This document shows positions 27,679-37,697 of a DNA stretch of 64,000 nucleotides, piece after piece (within the stretch, counting starts at the first letter, position 1; the number at the start of each line of letters is the position of its first letter). The position numbers and the translations under genes were made by a program. The notes under the pieces are model-generated. The model did no database searches, had not been told where the DNA came from, and was given only the letters and a program-made list of their open reading frames with translations. Origin of the DNA: Paraferrimonas haliotis (GTDB lineage Bacteria; Pseudomonadota; Gammaproteobacteria; Enterobacterales; Shewanellaceae); assembly GCF_002282895.1 (NCBI RefSeq), contig NZ_NRRB01000007.1, forward strand, positions 62,001-126,000, written 5' to 3'.

Positions 27679-28557
27679 ATGCAAACCAACCCAGAAGATC
27701 GATTAATACCACAAGCTGCCGGCCGTGGAGCCAATCAAATCGCAATCGTGGTGATTATCGCAGTAATCGCACTGTCTATTGCGGCTTACATATACTTTAG
27801 CAAAGACCAATCCACTCAAAATGAACCTGAGCCCATCATAGTCGAAACCACACTACCGCAAGAGCCCTTGCCTGTAGAAGCCGATATTACAGAGCCTGAA
27901 GAGCTCACAATTGAAGAGCCGGTGCAGCTGCCAGAAATCGCGCCTGAGGTGGAGCCACAACCGATTGAGCCGGTTAATCCTCTGCCGCCATTATCTGATA
28001 GCGATCAGTTCACCAAAGAAACCATTGAGTCTGTCGCAGACGGCATGACCTTCGATAGCTACTTGACCGACAATGCCGTGCTCAGAAAATTTGTGGTATT
28101 TGTTGATAACGTAGCCCAAGGCGAGCTTAATCATAAGGTTTCCCCCGTCAACGGACCTAAAGACAGCTTTAATGCCGTTGAGGTAAACAATCGAATTTAC
28201 TTGGATCCCGATAGCTATCATCGTTATGATTTTTATGCGGAATTTCTCAATCAATTGGATGAGCAAGAAATAGGACAAGCCTTAATAGAGCTTAAACCTC
28301 TTATCAACGAAGCCTTTACAGAACTGGGGTACCAAGACGTTAGCTTTGATCAGCGTTTAGATAACGCCATCGAACAAATGTTAGCAGCTCCTGTCATAAC
28401 AGGGGCCATAGAGCTCACCTCTGTGAGCGTCAATTATCAGTTCGCCGATCCCGAGCTAGAAGCCTTGCCGCCGGCCCAAAAATTAATGATTCGGATGGGT
28501 CCAGAAAACAGCGCTAAAGTAAAAGCCGCTCTAAAACGCTTAAAAGCACAGTTATAA
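27679..28557 (+). CDS. DUF3014 membrane-anchored protein
   Basis: A 292-residue protein with one membrane helix at about residues 19-40 (IAIVVIIAVIALSIAAYIYF), a long Pro/Glu-rich spacer (about 45-110, many EP and PE pairs), and a C-terminal globular domain. The segment LRKFVVFVDNVAQGEL is typical of DUF3014 proteins, whose role is unknown. I chose the ATG at 27679 because CAGGAG lies just before it; an upstream TTG at 27658 has no ribosome binding site. It begins about 20 bases after recG and is probably read through from it. Confidence 0.82.
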   Translation: MQTNPEDRLIPQAAGRGANQIAIVVIIAVIALSIAAYIYFSKDQSTQNEPEPIIVETTLPQEPLPVEADITEPEELTIEEPVQLPEIAPEVEPQPIEPVNPLPPLSDSDQFTKETIESVADGMTFDSYLTDNAVLRKFVVFVDNVAQGELNHKVSPVNGPKDSFNAVEVNNRIYLDPDSYHRYDFYAEFLNQLDEQEIGQALIELKPLINEAFTELGYQDVSFDQRLDNAIEQMLAAPVITGAIELTSVSVNYQFADPELEALPPAQKLMIRMGPENSAKVKAALKRLKAQL

Positions 28558-28572
28558 GCGCCTCCCATTAAT

Positions 28573-28604
28573 CATCGCCGCCAAACCATTTTTGAGCGGC
28601 GATG
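28573..28604 (+). terminator. Hairpin after the DUF3014 gene (possible terminator)
   Basis: CATCGCCGC and GCGGCGATG form a perfect nine-base stem with a 14-base loop 15 bases after the stop codon. The T-tract is missing, so termination would be weak or Rho-assisted; it may instead protect the 3' end. Confidence 0.45.
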
Positions 28605-28698
28605 TTGCCTCTGAAACCCTTGTTAACAACTTTATATTTGACTTATTTTTCAATCTGGTGAATAAAGTTACAGACATTTAGCAAGGTAGAAAAAAATA

Positions 28699-30768
28699 AT
28701 GAAAAAATCTTTTTTAGCAATTGCAGTAGCGTCGTTGCTCGCAGTAGGTTGCAGCACCGACAAACAAGTTTCTAACGACAGTGAAACCGTTTCTGCAGCA
28801 ATCCCAGCAAAAGCAGAGTTGGGTAGCTTTGGGGTAGATTTAAGCGCTCGTAACTTGGCCGTTAAGCCGGGTGATGACTTCTTTATGTACGCCAGCGGTA
28901 CTTGGTATGACAACTTTGAGATGCCGGCAGATAAAACCCGTTACGGAGCGTTCACCGCACTTGGCGAGCGCAGCGAAAAACGCGTTAAAGAAATCATTGA
29001 CGATATCGCCTCGCGCAGCGATTTAAATGCCGAAGAGCAGCTGATAGCGGATTTTTATCAATCCTACATGGATACGGATACCATTAACGCTTTGGGGCTA
29101 AAACCTATCCAAGCGACGCTTGATCAAATTCAACAAGCCAATAATACCGATGATTTAACCAAACTTTTTGGTCAAGCTTGGTTAACCGGTACCAACTCGC
29201 CAATAGCCGGTGGTATGTGGTTCAACCGTCTTGATCCAAATAAATACGAATTATCCCTCGGCGCAAGTGGCCTAGGCTTACCTGATCGCTCCTACTATCT
29301 AGAAGAAGGTGAGCGTTTCGCCGGCATTCGAGATGCATATCTTGCCCATATGGCTACTATGTTAGCTTTTGCTGGCGAAAAAGACGCTGAGTCCAAAGCG
29401 AAAGCAATTTTGGATCTTGAAACTAAGATAGCTCAAGCGCAATGGCCTCGTGAAAAACGTCGTAACCGCGATCTCACCTTAAACCAAATAAAACGCGAAG
29501 ATTTAGCTAACGAATATCCAAACTTTAATTGGGATTTGTTCTTCGCTCAAACCGGTTACAAGGTCCCTCAGCTTAACATGACCCAACCTGAGCCAATTAA
29601 TGCCATGATCGGTTTAGTGAACAACGAGTCATTAGATACTTGGAAAGCTTACCTAACCTATCACACCATCAGTGGTAACGCGGGTTATTTAGCGGAAGAT
29701 GTCTATCAGGCGAACTTCGACTTCTACGGCAAAACCTTAAGTGGTCAAGAACAGCCTCAGCCTCGCTGGAAACGTGCTGTGGCTGAAATGTCAGGCACTC
29801 AATCTCTAGGCTTCGCCATAGGCAAAGTATACGTCAACCGTTACTTCCCAGAGTCCTCGAAGAAGCAGATGGCGGAGTTGGTTGAGAATTTACGTAAAGC
29901 TTTGGGCGAACGCATCGATGGCTTAGACTGGATGAGTGCTGAGACTAAGGTGAATGCTCAAGCTAAGCTTGCCGCCTTTAACCCTAAAATTGGCTACCCG
30001 GATGTTTGGCAATCGTTTGATGGCTTAGAGCTGACCAACAAGGACTTACTCGGTAATGTTCAAAACATGCGTCAATTCTTCATGGCAGACAGTGTGGCTA
30101 AAGAGTTACAGAAAACCGACCGCAATCGTTGGGGCATGACACCGCAACGAGTGAATGCTTATTACAATAGCTCCTTTAATGAAATCGTATTTCCAGCCGC
30201 CATTTTACAACCGCCGTTTTTCGATCCTAATGCCGATCCGGCAGTGAACTATGGTGGCATTGGTGCTGTAATCGGTCATGAGATGGGACATGGCTTTGAT
30301 GATCAAGGCTCTAAGTCTGACGCCAACGGTATTCAACGCAATTGGTGGACCGATGATGACAGAGCTGCTTTTGAAGCAAAAGCCGACGCGTTAGCCGCAC
30401 AATACAGTAAGTACGAGCCTATTCCGGGCAACTTCGTTAACGGCCGCAATAGTTTAGGTGAGAACATTGGCGATGTAGGTGGTATTGCCATGGCCTACCA
30501 TGCCTACCAACTAAGCCTTAACGGGAAAGAAGCGCCAATTATCGATGGTTTAACCGGTGACCAACGCTTCTTCCTTGCTTGGGCTCAAGTATGGAAAGAA
30601 AAGCGCACCGAGCAAAGCATGCTAAATCAGCTTCGTGCGGGTACTCATGCACCTGGCCGCTACCGCGCTTTAGCCCCTCGAAATCACGATGCTTGGTATA
30701 AAGCATTTGATGTGAAACCGGGCGACAAGCTTTATCTTCCAGAAGAAGAACGAGTCCGTATTTGGTAA
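28699..30768 (+). CDS. M13-family (PepO/neprilysin-like) zinc metallopeptidase lipoprotein
   Basis: A 689-residue secreted endopeptidase. Residues 1-18 are a lipoprotein signal with lipobox AVGC. The N-terminal M13 domain follows (about 45-430), then the catalytic domain with the zinc motif HEMGH at residues 527-531 and the downstream glutamate ligand in ENIGDVGG. The usual ENIAD sequence of the family is ENIGD here, a conservative change. NAYYNSSFNEIVFPA is the substrate-binding NAYY segment, and the C-terminal HAPGRYRALAP and CxxW-like region is the family end, though ending here in RIW. It probably degrades peptides in the periplasm or at the cell surface. Confidence 0.93.
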   Translation: MKKSFLAIAVASLLAVGCSTDKQVSNDSETVSAAIPAKAELGSFGVDLSARNLAVKPGDDFFMYASGTWYDNFEMPADKTRYGAFTALGERSEKRVKEIIDDIASRSDLNAEEQLIADFYQSYMDTDTINALGLKPIQATLDQIQQANNTDDLTKLFGQAWLTGTNSPIAGGMWFNRLDPNKYELSLGASGLGLPDRSYYLEEGERFAGIRDAYLAHMATMLAFAGEKDAESKAKAILDLETKIAQAQWPREKRRNRDLTLNQIKREDLANEYPNFNWDLFFAQTGYKVPQLNMTQPEPINAMIGLVNNESLDTWKAYLTYHTISGNAGYLAEDVYQANFDFYGKTLSGQEQPQPRWKRAVAEMSGTQSLGFAIGKVYVNRYFPESSKKQMAELVENLRKALGERIDGLDWMSAETKVNAQAKLAAFNPKIGYPDVWQSFDGLELTNKDLLGNVQNMRQFFMADSVAKELQKTDRNRWGMTPQRVNAYYNSSFNEIVFPAAILQPPFFDPNADPAVNYGGIGAVIGHEMGHGFDDQGSKSDANGIQRNWWTDDDRAAFEAKADALAAQYSKYEPIPGNFVNGRNSLGENIGDVGGIAMAYHAYQLSLNGKEAPIIDGLTGDQRFFLAWAQVWKEKRTEQSMLNQLRAGTHAPGRYRALAPRNHDAWYKAFDVKPGDKLYLPEEERVRIW

Positions 30769-30782
30769 CTTAAATACGCACT

Positions 30783-30822
30783 AAAAAACCGCCATTGAGC
30801 CCAGCTTAATGGCGGTTTTTTT
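30783..30822. terminator. Bidirectional terminator between the M13 peptidase and the liu operon
   Basis: AAAAAACCGCCATT pairs with AATGGCGGTTTTTT around a 12-base loop, lying between the convergent 3' ends. Confidence 0.9.
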
Positions 30823-30837
30823 ATACCTTATCAACCT

Positions 30838-31494
30838 CTAGAAAGCCATTTCCGGCACATGATCAGGTACTACGAGTTGCGCTTCTGTTTTCGCGATGAT
30901 TTCTTCAACACTCACACCCGGCGCTCGCTCCACTAAATGAAACGCCCCTTCTTTAATTTCAAGATAAGCTAGGTCAGTAACCACTTTCTTAATACAGCCT
31001 GCACCGGTTAGAGGCAAAGTACACTGCGGCAGTATTTTTGAGTTACCCTTTTTATCCGCATGCATCATGGTGACAATGATGTTATCTGCACCAGCAACCA
31101 GATCCATTGCACCGCCCATGCCTTTAATGAGCTTTCCAGGTATCATCCACGAGGCAATATTGCCCTGTACATCCACTTCAAACGCACCTAACACGGTAAG
31201 GTCAACGTGACCTCCGCGGATCATGGCGAAACTCTCTGCGCTTGAAAAGAATGAGGCCCCCGTAACTGCCGTTACCGTTTGCTTGCCTGCATTGATTAAG
31301 TCCGGGTCTAACGTTTCCTCTGTCGGAAATTCACCCATGCCAAGCAAACCATTTTCAGACTGCAGCATCACTTCCATTCCCTCTGGAATGTAGTTGGCCA
31401 CCAGTGTTGGAATACCAATGCCCAGATTTACGTAGTAACCGTCTTGCAGCTCCTGCGCCACCCGTTGCGCCAACTGTTCTCTTGATAATGCCAT
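30838..31494 (-). CDS. 3-oxoacid CoA-transferase subunit B
   Basis: A 218-residue beta subunit of an acetoacetate/succinyl-CoA:3-ketoacid CoA-transferase. It carries the catalytic glutamate in QSENGLLGMG near residue 46, plus GIGIPTLVANYIPEG and the MGGAMDLVAG segment. With subunit A five bases upstream it would move CoA between acetoacetate and another acid such as succinate, the last step of this leucine-degradation operon, letting acetoacetate re-enter metabolism as acetoacetyl-CoA. It is the last gene of the operon, followed by a terminator. Confidence 0.93.
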   Translation of the reverse strand: MALSREQLAQRVAQELQDGYYVNLGIGIPTLVANYIPEGMEVMLQSENGLLGMGEFPTEETLDPDLINAGKQTVTAVTGASFFSSAESFAMIRGGHVDLTVLGAFEVDVQGNIASWMIPGKLIKGMGGAMDLVAGADNIIVTMMHADKKGNSKILPQCTLPLTGAGCIKKVVTDLAYLEIKEGAFHLVERAPGVSVEEIIAKTEAQLVVPDHVPEMAF

Positions 31495-31499
31495 GTCTG

Positions 31500-32201
31500 T
31501 TACCCTGCCTTAATCGTGCGTTGCTCAATGCGTTTTTCAAACTGACCTTGGATCACTCGGTCAACGTAAATACCAGGCGTATGAATGTGGTTTGGATCCA
31601 ACTCACCCGCAGCGACAATTTCTTCCACTTCCACCACAGTGACTTTTCCTGCTGTTGCCATCATGGGGTTAAAATTGGCAGCGGTATGACGAAATACTAG
31701 ATTACCCATGGTATCGGCTTTCCAAGCCTTTACTAAGGCAAAATCCGCGCTAAGCGAAGGTTCGAGTACATAGTTACGACCATCAATTGTGCGAGTCTCT
31801 TTACCCTCAGCAACCGGAGTACCAAAGCCGGTTGCTGTGAAAAATGCGGGAATACCCGCGCCACCCGCTCGAATTTTCTCAGCAAGTGTTCCTTGAGGCG
31901 TCAAAATCACTTCCAGCTCACCGGATAGCATTTGTCGCTCAAATTCGGCATTTTCGCCGACGTAGGATGCAATCATGGTTTTAATTTGTCGATTTTGAAG
32001 CAATAGCCCCAATCCGAAATCATCAACGCCCGCATTATTTGAGATTGCGGTTAACCCTTTAATGGGCATTTGCGTCATGGTGTTAATAAGCCCTTCAGGA
32101 ATACCGCATAACCCAAACCCGCCAACCATGATAGTCATGTCACTGCTGAGTCCTGCCAATGCTTCCTGATAATTGTTCACCACTTTATTTAAACCGGCCA
32201 T
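31500..32201 (-). CDS. 3-oxoacid CoA-transferase subunit A
   Basis: A 233-residue alpha subunit partnering the gene five bases downstream. It has the N-terminal [13 protein letters not shown] motif near residue 25, which forms the CoA-binding loop, and the [16 protein letters not shown] stretch. I chose the ATG at 32201 because AGGA lies seven bases before it; an in-frame ATG at 32207 would sit directly against that ribosome binding site. It lies about 22 bases downstream of liuE in the liu operon. Confidence 0.93.
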   Translation of the reverse strand: MAGLNKVVNNYQEALAGLSSDMTIMVGGFGLCGIPEGLINTMTQMPIKGLTAISNNAGVDDFGLGLLLQNRQIKTMIASYVGENAEFERQMLSGELEVILTPQGTLAEKIRAGGAGIPAFFTATGFGTPVAEGKETRTIDGRNYVLEPSLSADFALVKAWKADTMGNLVFRHTAANFNPMMATAGKVTVVEVEEIVAAGELDPNHIHTPGIYVDRVIQGQFEKRIEQRTIKAG

Positions 32202-32223
32202 TATCATTTCCTATTTTTTGTTG

Positions 32224-33126
32224 TTATTTGTTCGTCTTAGCCAACACTGCTTGGGCGACTTTGGAGCCATTTGAGCGGCCTAACGTTTTACAAATGCTGT
32301 CACCAGCTTTCGCCACCGCCAACAAATCGATGCCGGTTTGGTAGCCCTGTCCGTGCAACATGTAAAGCAAGTCTTCGGTAGCAAGGTTGCCACTGGCGCC
32401 CGCCGCGTATGGACACCCACCTAACCCGGCGACCGCTGAGTCAAAGCAGCGTATGCCCAAAGGCAAACAGGCATTGATATTGGCAAGGGCTTGTCCATAG
32501 GTATCGTGAAAGTGCAACGCAAGCGCCTCTACCGGCACCTGCTTGGCAACCGCGCTTACCATGGCGGCCGCCTTGTCCGGAGTACCCACGCCTATGGTGT
32601 CTCCAAGCGATATTTGATAGCAGCCTAGCTGATATAGCTGCGCCGCAACTCGAGCCACAGCTTCCAGCTCGACCTCACCTTCGTAAGGGCAGCCCAAGAC
32701 ACAAGATACGTATCCTCGAACGGGTAAATTGTGCTGCTTAGCTAAAGCCATTACCTCGCTGAACCTCTGAATGGATTCATCGATGCTGCAGTTGATGTTT
32801 TTTTGTGAAAAGCTCTCTGACGCGGAGGCAAAAATGGCCACTTCCGACGCTTTGGCATCAATGGCTGCTTGTAACCCCTTTAAATTAGGAGTGAGCGCCA
32901 TGTAGTCAACCCCGTCAACCCGACATAACTGTTGAAACAGTGCGCCACTGTCCGCCATTTGCGGAACCCACTTAGGTGAAACAAAACTGCCCACTTCAAT
33001 GTTTTTTATTCCGGCATCAACTAAAGACTCCACAAGCTCTTGTTTGGCCGCTAGCGGAACCGGCACTTCATTTTGCAGTCCATCTCGCGCGCCAACCTCA
33101 ACTATGCGTACCTCGTTATTGGTCAC
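32224..33126 (-). CDS. liuE: Hydroxymethylglutaryl-CoA lyase
   Basis: A 300-residue TIM-barrel lyase that splits HMG-CoA into acetyl-CoA and acetoacetate, the last carbon-cleaving step of leucine breakdown. It shows VEVGARDGLQNE at residues 9-20, metal-ligand region ALHFHDTYGQALANI near residue 205, and the signature GLGGCPYAAGASGNLATED holding the catalytic cysteine near residue 240. The start is GTG, overlapping the liuD stop as GTGA, so it is translationally coupled. Confidence 0.95.
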   Translation of the reverse strand: MTNNEVRIVEVGARDGLQNEVPVPLAAKQELVESLVDAGIKNIEVGSFVSPKWVPQMADSGALFQQLCRVDGVDYMALTPNLKGLQAAIDAKASEVAIFASASESFSQKNINCSIDESIQRFSEVMALAKQHNLPVRGYVSCVLGCPYEGEVELEAVARVAAQLYQLGCYQISLGDTIGVGTPDKAAAMVSAVAKQVPVEALALHFHDTYGQALANINACLPLGIRCFDSAVAGLGGCPYAAGASGNLATEDLLYMLHGQGYQTGIDLLAVAKAGDSICKTLGRSNGSKVAQAVLAKTNK

Positions 33127-35135
33127 GACTCACTCTCCTGCTCATAATCAACAGCAACCAATTGGGTGCCATCGTTTACCATATCGCCGACATTGCAATA
33201 GTACGCATTCACCACGCCCTCTCGTGCCGCAGTTATCGTATATTCCATCTTCATCGCTTCCATAATGACTAAACCATCACCGGCGGCAACCCGTTCTCCT
33301 GGAGCGCTCAGCAAGGTGACAATGGTTCCGTTCATCGGGGCGTTAAGGTGTTCATCGAAGCCGTCATCACCTCCTAGCGCGTCCCGATTGGGTTCGCAGA
33401 AGGTGAACGTCTGGTTGCCAACAAACAGCTGCAATTGGCCGTTCTTATAAAAAGCATCTGCTTTTACTTGGAAGCCGTCGATTTCACCCTGTAACTGATG
33501 TTGCTTAAGGGAGCCCGTTACCTGTACAACGCCGTCTTCAAGCACTAACTGCCATCCATCGTCCCTTTGAGTGAGTTGCAACCTATGCGTCTTGTTATCA
33601 CTATCCACTACGGTTAACCACTGAGTCGCGGCATCGTTAAGCTGCCAACCCGTCAAACCTGACCAAGGAGAGTCCGAATCCTGTCCTTGCGCACTCATCG
33701 CTCTCGTTTGTTGTTGCTGCTTTAACGAAAAATATAACGCCGCCAATGGTAGCCCTAAGCTTTGATTCGCAATAGCGCAGCCGGCAAGCGTTGGCAGACC
33801 GTGCTCTTCGATAAAGGCGGTGGTCAGCTCTACCTCTGCAAAGCTCGGATGCTCAATAATTTCAGCTAGAAAGCTCAGGTTATTTGCCAAGCCACCAATT
33901 CGATATTGCTGCAACGCTTGACGCATACGAGCCAGAGCTTGGGGCCTGTCGGCACCGCTGGTAATTAATTTGGCAATCATAGGATCGTAAAATCGACTGA
34001 TTTCATCCCCTTGTCGAACACCGGTATCCAGGCGAACATGCTCACTGGTGGTAGGCTCTACAAGAAGCTCGATGGTTCCAGTGCAAGGGAGAAACTCATG
34101 CTTTGGATCTTCAGCGTATACTCGAACTTCAATAGCGTGGCCGTTACAGCGAATTTGCGATTGTTGCAGCGGCAGAGTCTGTCCATTGGCGACTCTCAAT
34201 TGCCACTCTACTAAATCTTGGCCGGAAGTCATTTCGGTGACCGGATGCTCCACCTGCAAGCGCGTATTCATTTCCATGAAATAGAATTCACCCCGACTGT
34301 CCAGCAGAAACTCCACCGTTCCCGCACCCCGGTAGTCAATGGCTAACGCAGCTTTAACCGCGGCTTCGCCCATGGCCTTGCGCAGTTCTGCTGATAGTCC
34401 CGGCGCAGGGGCTTCCTCGACCACCTTTTGATGCCTGCGCTGAATAGAGCAGTCTCGATCGCCTAAATAGACGGCATTACCAAAATTATCCGCAAATACT
34501 TGCACCTCAACGTGTCGAGGCTGCTTAATGAAGGCTTCCAGCAATAAGGTATCGTCACCAAAGCTTTGCATCGCTTCTCGTCGTGCGGCACTGATGCCAT
34601 CGCTTAACTGAGCCGCATCATTGACCAGCCGCATGCCTTTACCGCCGCCTCCTAAAGCGGCCTTAACCATTAATGGGTAACCAATACCCGTTGCTTGCTC
34701 AAGCAAAACATCATCGCTTTGATCAGCACCATGGTATCCCGGAACCAAAGGAACGCCGGCATCGGCCATAATCGCTTTCGCCGCCGACTTACTGCCCATT
34801 AATTCTATGGATTTAGCACTGGGGCCAATAAATTGTATACCCGCTTGTTCGCAGGCCCGCGCAAACCCTGCATGCTCCGATAAAAAGCCATAGCCGGGAT
34901 GAATGGCTTCAACGCCGCAGCGCTGTGCGCAGTCAATAATGGTTTGATATTGCAAATACGATTCACTGCTAGGGGCTGGGCCTATGCAAAAGGCTTCATC
35001 GGCCATGGCTACATGCTTGGCGCTTCGGTCCGCCTCCGAGAATACGGCTACCGTTGCAATTCCCATAGCGTTAGCCGTTTTAATGACCCGACAGGCAATC
35101 TCTCCGCGGTTGGCAATCAATATCTTAGAAAACAT
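33123..35135 (-). CDS. liuD: Methylcrotonyl-CoA carboxylase, biotin-carrying alpha subunit
   Basis: A 670-residue subunit with a biotin carboxylase domain (residues 1-450: FSKILIANRGEIACRVI, ATP-grasp loop KAALGGGGKGMR, EMNTRLQVEHPVTE) and a C-terminal biotin carrier domain with the biotinylation site EAMKMEY near residue 635. It carboxylates biotin for transfer to 3-methylcrotonyl-CoA by LiuB. I chose the ATG at 35135, preceded by AAGGAG and giving the standard MFSKILIANRGE start; the frame extends 63 bases upstream into liuC, but that extension is not conserved. Confidence 0.95.
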   Translation of the reverse strand: MFSKILIANRGEIACRVIKTANAMGIATVAVFSEADRSAKHVAMADEAFCIGPAPSSESYLQYQTIIDCAQRCGVEAIHPGYGFLSEHAGFARACEQAGIQFIGPSAKSIELMGSKSAAKAIMADAGVPLVPGYHGADQSDDVLLEQATGIGYPLMVKAALGGGGKGMRLVNDAAQLSDGISAARREAMQSFGDDTLLLEAFIKQPRHVEVQVFADNFGNAVYLGDRDCSIQRRHQKVVEEAPAPGLSAELRKAMGEAAVKAALAIDYRGAGTVEFLLDSRGEFYFMEMNTRLQVEHPVTEMTSGQDLVEWQLRVANGQTLPLQQSQIRCNGHAIEVRVYAEDPKHEFLPCTGTIELLVEPTTSEHVRLDTGVRQGDEISRFYDPMIAKLITSGADRPQALARMRQALQQYRIGGLANNLSFLAEIIEHPSFAEVELTTAFIEEHGLPTLAGCAIANQSLGLPLAALYFSLKQQQQTRAMSAQGQDSDSPWSGLTGWQLNDAATQWLTVVDSDNKTHRLQLTQRDDGWQLVLEDGVVQVTGSLKQHQLQGEIDGFQVKADAFYKNGQLQLFVGNQTFTFCEPNRDALGGDDGFDEHLNAPMNGTIVTLLSAPGERVAAGDGLVIMEAMKMEYTITAAREGVVNAYYCNVGDMVNDGTQLVAVDYEQESES

Positions 35136-35136
35136 G

Positions 35137-35937
35137 CTAACACTCCTTGTTAGAGGTGAGTTCACCCCAGTTAGCTTGGCGACGCTCAAAAAATGCATTT
35201 AAGCCCATTTGACCTTCAGCGGATACTCGCGCACGGGCTATGGTTTCGGCGGTACGCAAAATTAGCCTATCGTCGAGCGGCTTGGTTTCTACGTCTTGCA
35301 GCAGAAGCTTAGTGGTGTGCATGGCCTGAGGGCCGTTGTTAATAAACGCATTTATAAAAGGCTTGGCTGCTTGCTCTAAGTCGTCATCAATCAGGTGAAC
35401 CAACCCCAGCTCTAAAGCCATTTGGGCGTCGAACAGCTCTGCTGTTAGCATATAGCGCCGCGCAGCTCGCATTCCCATAGCGCGCACCACATAAGGACTA
35501 ATAACCGCCGGAACAATGCCTAGTTTGACTTCGCTAAGGCAGAATTTGGCTTGAGAATTCGCAATCGCGACATCGCAACATGCTATCAAACCTAACGCAC
35601 CACCGTAGGCAGGTCCTTGAACTAAGGCCAAAGTTGGTCTAGGAAAGCGGTCCAGCGCTTTCATCAATTGAGCGAGTTGCATCGAATCCGCCAAGTTCTC
35701 AGATTGACTCATCGCGGCTTGGCTTCGCATCCAATTTAAGTCGGCGCCAGAACTAAAACATTTGCCTTTAGCGCGCAAAACCAGTGCCTTACAGGTTTGA
35801 ACTTGAACGTCATTTAACGCCTCAAGCAATTCAGAAATGGTGTTTGCATCAAACGCGTTGTGGGTCGCTTGCTTGGAGAGTACAAGCTCAACTAGGTTAT
35901 CGTCACGCCAGCAAACTTCAATATCTTTATAAGCCAT
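35137..35937 (-). CDS. liuC: Methylglutaconyl-CoA hydratase (enoyl-CoA hydratase family)
   Basis: A 266-residue crotonase-fold enzyme placed between liuB and liuD, where it would hydrate 3-methylglutaconyl-CoA to HMG-CoA. Crotonase motifs are visible: the first oxyanion-hole segment CFSSGADLNWMRS near residue 65 and the second GPAYGGALGLIACCDVAIA near residue 105, with the usual SEVKLGIVPAVISPYV helix. Gaps of only two bases to liuB and one base to liuD support a single transcript. Confidence 0.92.
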   Translation of the reverse strand: MAYKDIEVCWRDDNLVELVLSKQATHNAFDANTISELLEALNDVQVQTCKALVLRAKGKCFSSGADLNWMRSQAAMSQSENLADSMQLAQLMKALDRFPRPTLALVQGPAYGGALGLIACCDVAIANSQAKFCLSEVKLGIVPAVISPYVVRAMGMRAARRYMLTAELFDAQMALELGLVHLIDDDLEQAAKPFINAFINNGPQAMHTTKLLLQDVETKPLDDRLILRTAETIARARVSAEGQMGLNAFFERRQANWGELTSNKEC

Positions 35938-35939
35938 GA

Positions 35940-37547
35940 TTACATCCTAAATACGCCAAATTGAGTGTCTTCAATCGGCGCATTCAAAGCTGCCGATAGC
36001 GCCAAGCCAACAACGCTTCTCGTCTGAGCCGGATCGATAACGCCGTCATCCCAAAGCCGAGCGCTGGCATAATATGGGTGACCTTCTTTTTCATACTGTT
36101 CGATGATGGTTTTTTTGAAAGCCTGTTGCTCTTCCAAGGTCCATTCAATGCCTTTGCGAGCATAACCATCGGCCTTAACCTGAGCTAACACATTGGCGGC
36201 TTGCTCGCCTCCCATAACGGAAACGCGGGCGTTAGGCCACATCCACATCATGGTTGGGTCGTACGCTCGACCGCACATTCCATAGTTTCCTGCTCCATAA
36301 CTGCCACCAATGATGACAGTGAACTTAGGCACTTTAGCGCACGCCACTGCCGTTACCATTTTAGCTCCGTGCTTGGCGATGCCCTCATGCTCGTATTTTT
36401 GTCCGACCATAAATCCAGTGATGTTTTGCAAAAATAACAATGGAATATTGCGTTGGCAGCACAGCTCTATAAAGTGCGCGCCTTTTTGAGCGCTTTCGGA
36501 GAATAAAATGCCGTTATTAGCGACGATACCGATGGGGTATCCGTGTAAATTTGCGAACCCGGTTACTAACGTAGTGCCGTAGTGTTGTTTGAATTCATCG
36601 AACTGAGAATCATCAACGATGCGAGCGATAACTTCCTTAACGTCAAAAGGCTTTTTCAAATCGGTACCAACAATCCCATACAACTCCTGCGCATCAAACT
36701 TAGGCTCTTTGCTCGGAATTACTGGGATATTGGGTTGCTTGCTCTTATTCAGTCGAGCAATGCAACGGCGGGCAATGTGCAGCGCGTGTTCGTCGTTATC
36801 GGCATAATGATCTGCAACCCCTGATATTTTCGTATGCACGTCAGCACCGCCTAACGCTTCGGCGGAGACCTCTTCACCGGTCGCCGCTTTTACTAAAGGA
36901 GGTCCTGCTAGAAAAATACAGCCCTGCTCTTTAACGATAATCGATTCATCGCACATGGCCGGAACATAAGCCCCACCAGCGGTACAAAGGCCCATAACCA
37001 CAGCTATTTGGGGGATGCCCATCGCAGACATGCGCGCCTGATTGAAGAAGATACGGCCAAAGTGGTCTTTGTCAGGAAAAACCTCATCCTGTCTCGGTAA
37101 GTTTGCACCACCAGAATCCACTAAGTAAATACAGGGTAAATGGCATTTCTGTGCAATTTCTTGAGCTCTAAGATGTTTTTTTACCGTCAATGGATAATAG
37201 GTACCGCCTTTTACCGTGGCATCATTGACCACAATCATGCATTCAACACCGCTCACACGACCAATACCGGCGATGACACCGGCGGCGGGCACCGCTTCAT
37301 CATAAACCTCGTGAGCGGCAAATTGACCGATTTCTAAAAACGGCGAGCCGGGATCAATGAGCTCCGCTAATCGCTGTCGGGGTAACAGCTTACCTTTGCT
37401 TAGATGTCTCGCTTGGGCGGCTTCACCACCCCCTTGACAAATTTGAGCAACCGTAGCTTTCAATTGATTCACCACTAATTGCATATGCTCTTGTTTTTCT
37501 TGAAATTCTGGCGAGCTAGGTCGCACCTGACTGTTGAGTACGCTCAA
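35940..37547 (-). CDS. liuB: Methylcrotonyl-CoA carboxylase, carboxyltransferase beta subunit
   Basis: A 535-residue carboxyltransferase that moves the carboxyl group from biotin on LiuD to 3-methylcrotonyl-CoA. It has the two crotonase-like halves: [19 protein letters not shown] and [23 protein letters not shown] in the first, and [17 protein letters not shown] with [18 protein letters not shown] in the second, which match the MccB family. The start is TTG (LSVLNSQV), with AGAGG eight bases before it. It is the first gene of the operon here; the usual preceding liuA is absent. Confidence 0.95.
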   Translation of the reverse strand: MSVLNSQVRPSSPEFQEKQEHMQLVVNQLKATVAQICQGGGEAAQARHLSKGKLLPRQRLAELIDPGSPFLEIGQFAAHEVYDEAVPAAGVIAGIGRVSGVECMIVVNDATVKGGTYYPLTVKKHLRAQEIAQKCHLPCIYLVDSGGANLPRQDEVFPDKDHFGRIFFNQARMSAMGIPQIAVVMGLCTAGGAYVPAMCDESIIVKEQGCIFLAGPPLVKAATGEEVSAEALGGADVHTKISGVADHYADNDEHALHIARRCIARLNKSKQPNIPVIPSKEPKFDAQELYGIVGTDLKKPFDVKEVIARIVDDSQFDEFKQHYGTTLVTGFANLHGYPIGIVANNGILFSESAQKGAHFIELCCQRNIPLLFLQNITGFMVGQKYEHEGIAKHGAKMVTAVACAKVPKFTVIIGGSYGAGNYGMCGRAYDPTMMWMWPNARVSVMGGEQAANVLAQVKADGYARKGIEWTLEEQQAFKKTIIEQYEKEGHPYYASARLWDDGVIDPAQTRSVVGLALSAALNAPIEDTQFGVFRM

Positions 37548-37607
37548 ACCAATACCTCTGAGTCTGTATTTTCATTATTTTTTTGATACGCATCACACTA
37601 ACGGAAG

Positions 37608-37623
37608 TTTACGTAAAGGTAAA
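37608..37623. promoter_or_regulatory. Possible LiuR-type operator upstream of the liu operon
   Basis: TTTACGTAAAGGTAAA lies about 60 bases before liuB. One base change would turn it into two inverted TTTACGT-type arms. It resembles the MerR-family LiuR operator as I remember it from Shewanella-type genomes, where LiuR controls leucine catabolism. No liuR gene is in the window, so a regulator would have to act from elsewhere. Confidence 0.4.
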
Positions 37624-37697
37624 GCAGGCGCGAGTAATTGACGCGACAGCTCGTCGAAAAATAGTCTATGATGAGGAGGAATGGAGAGGATAACCCT

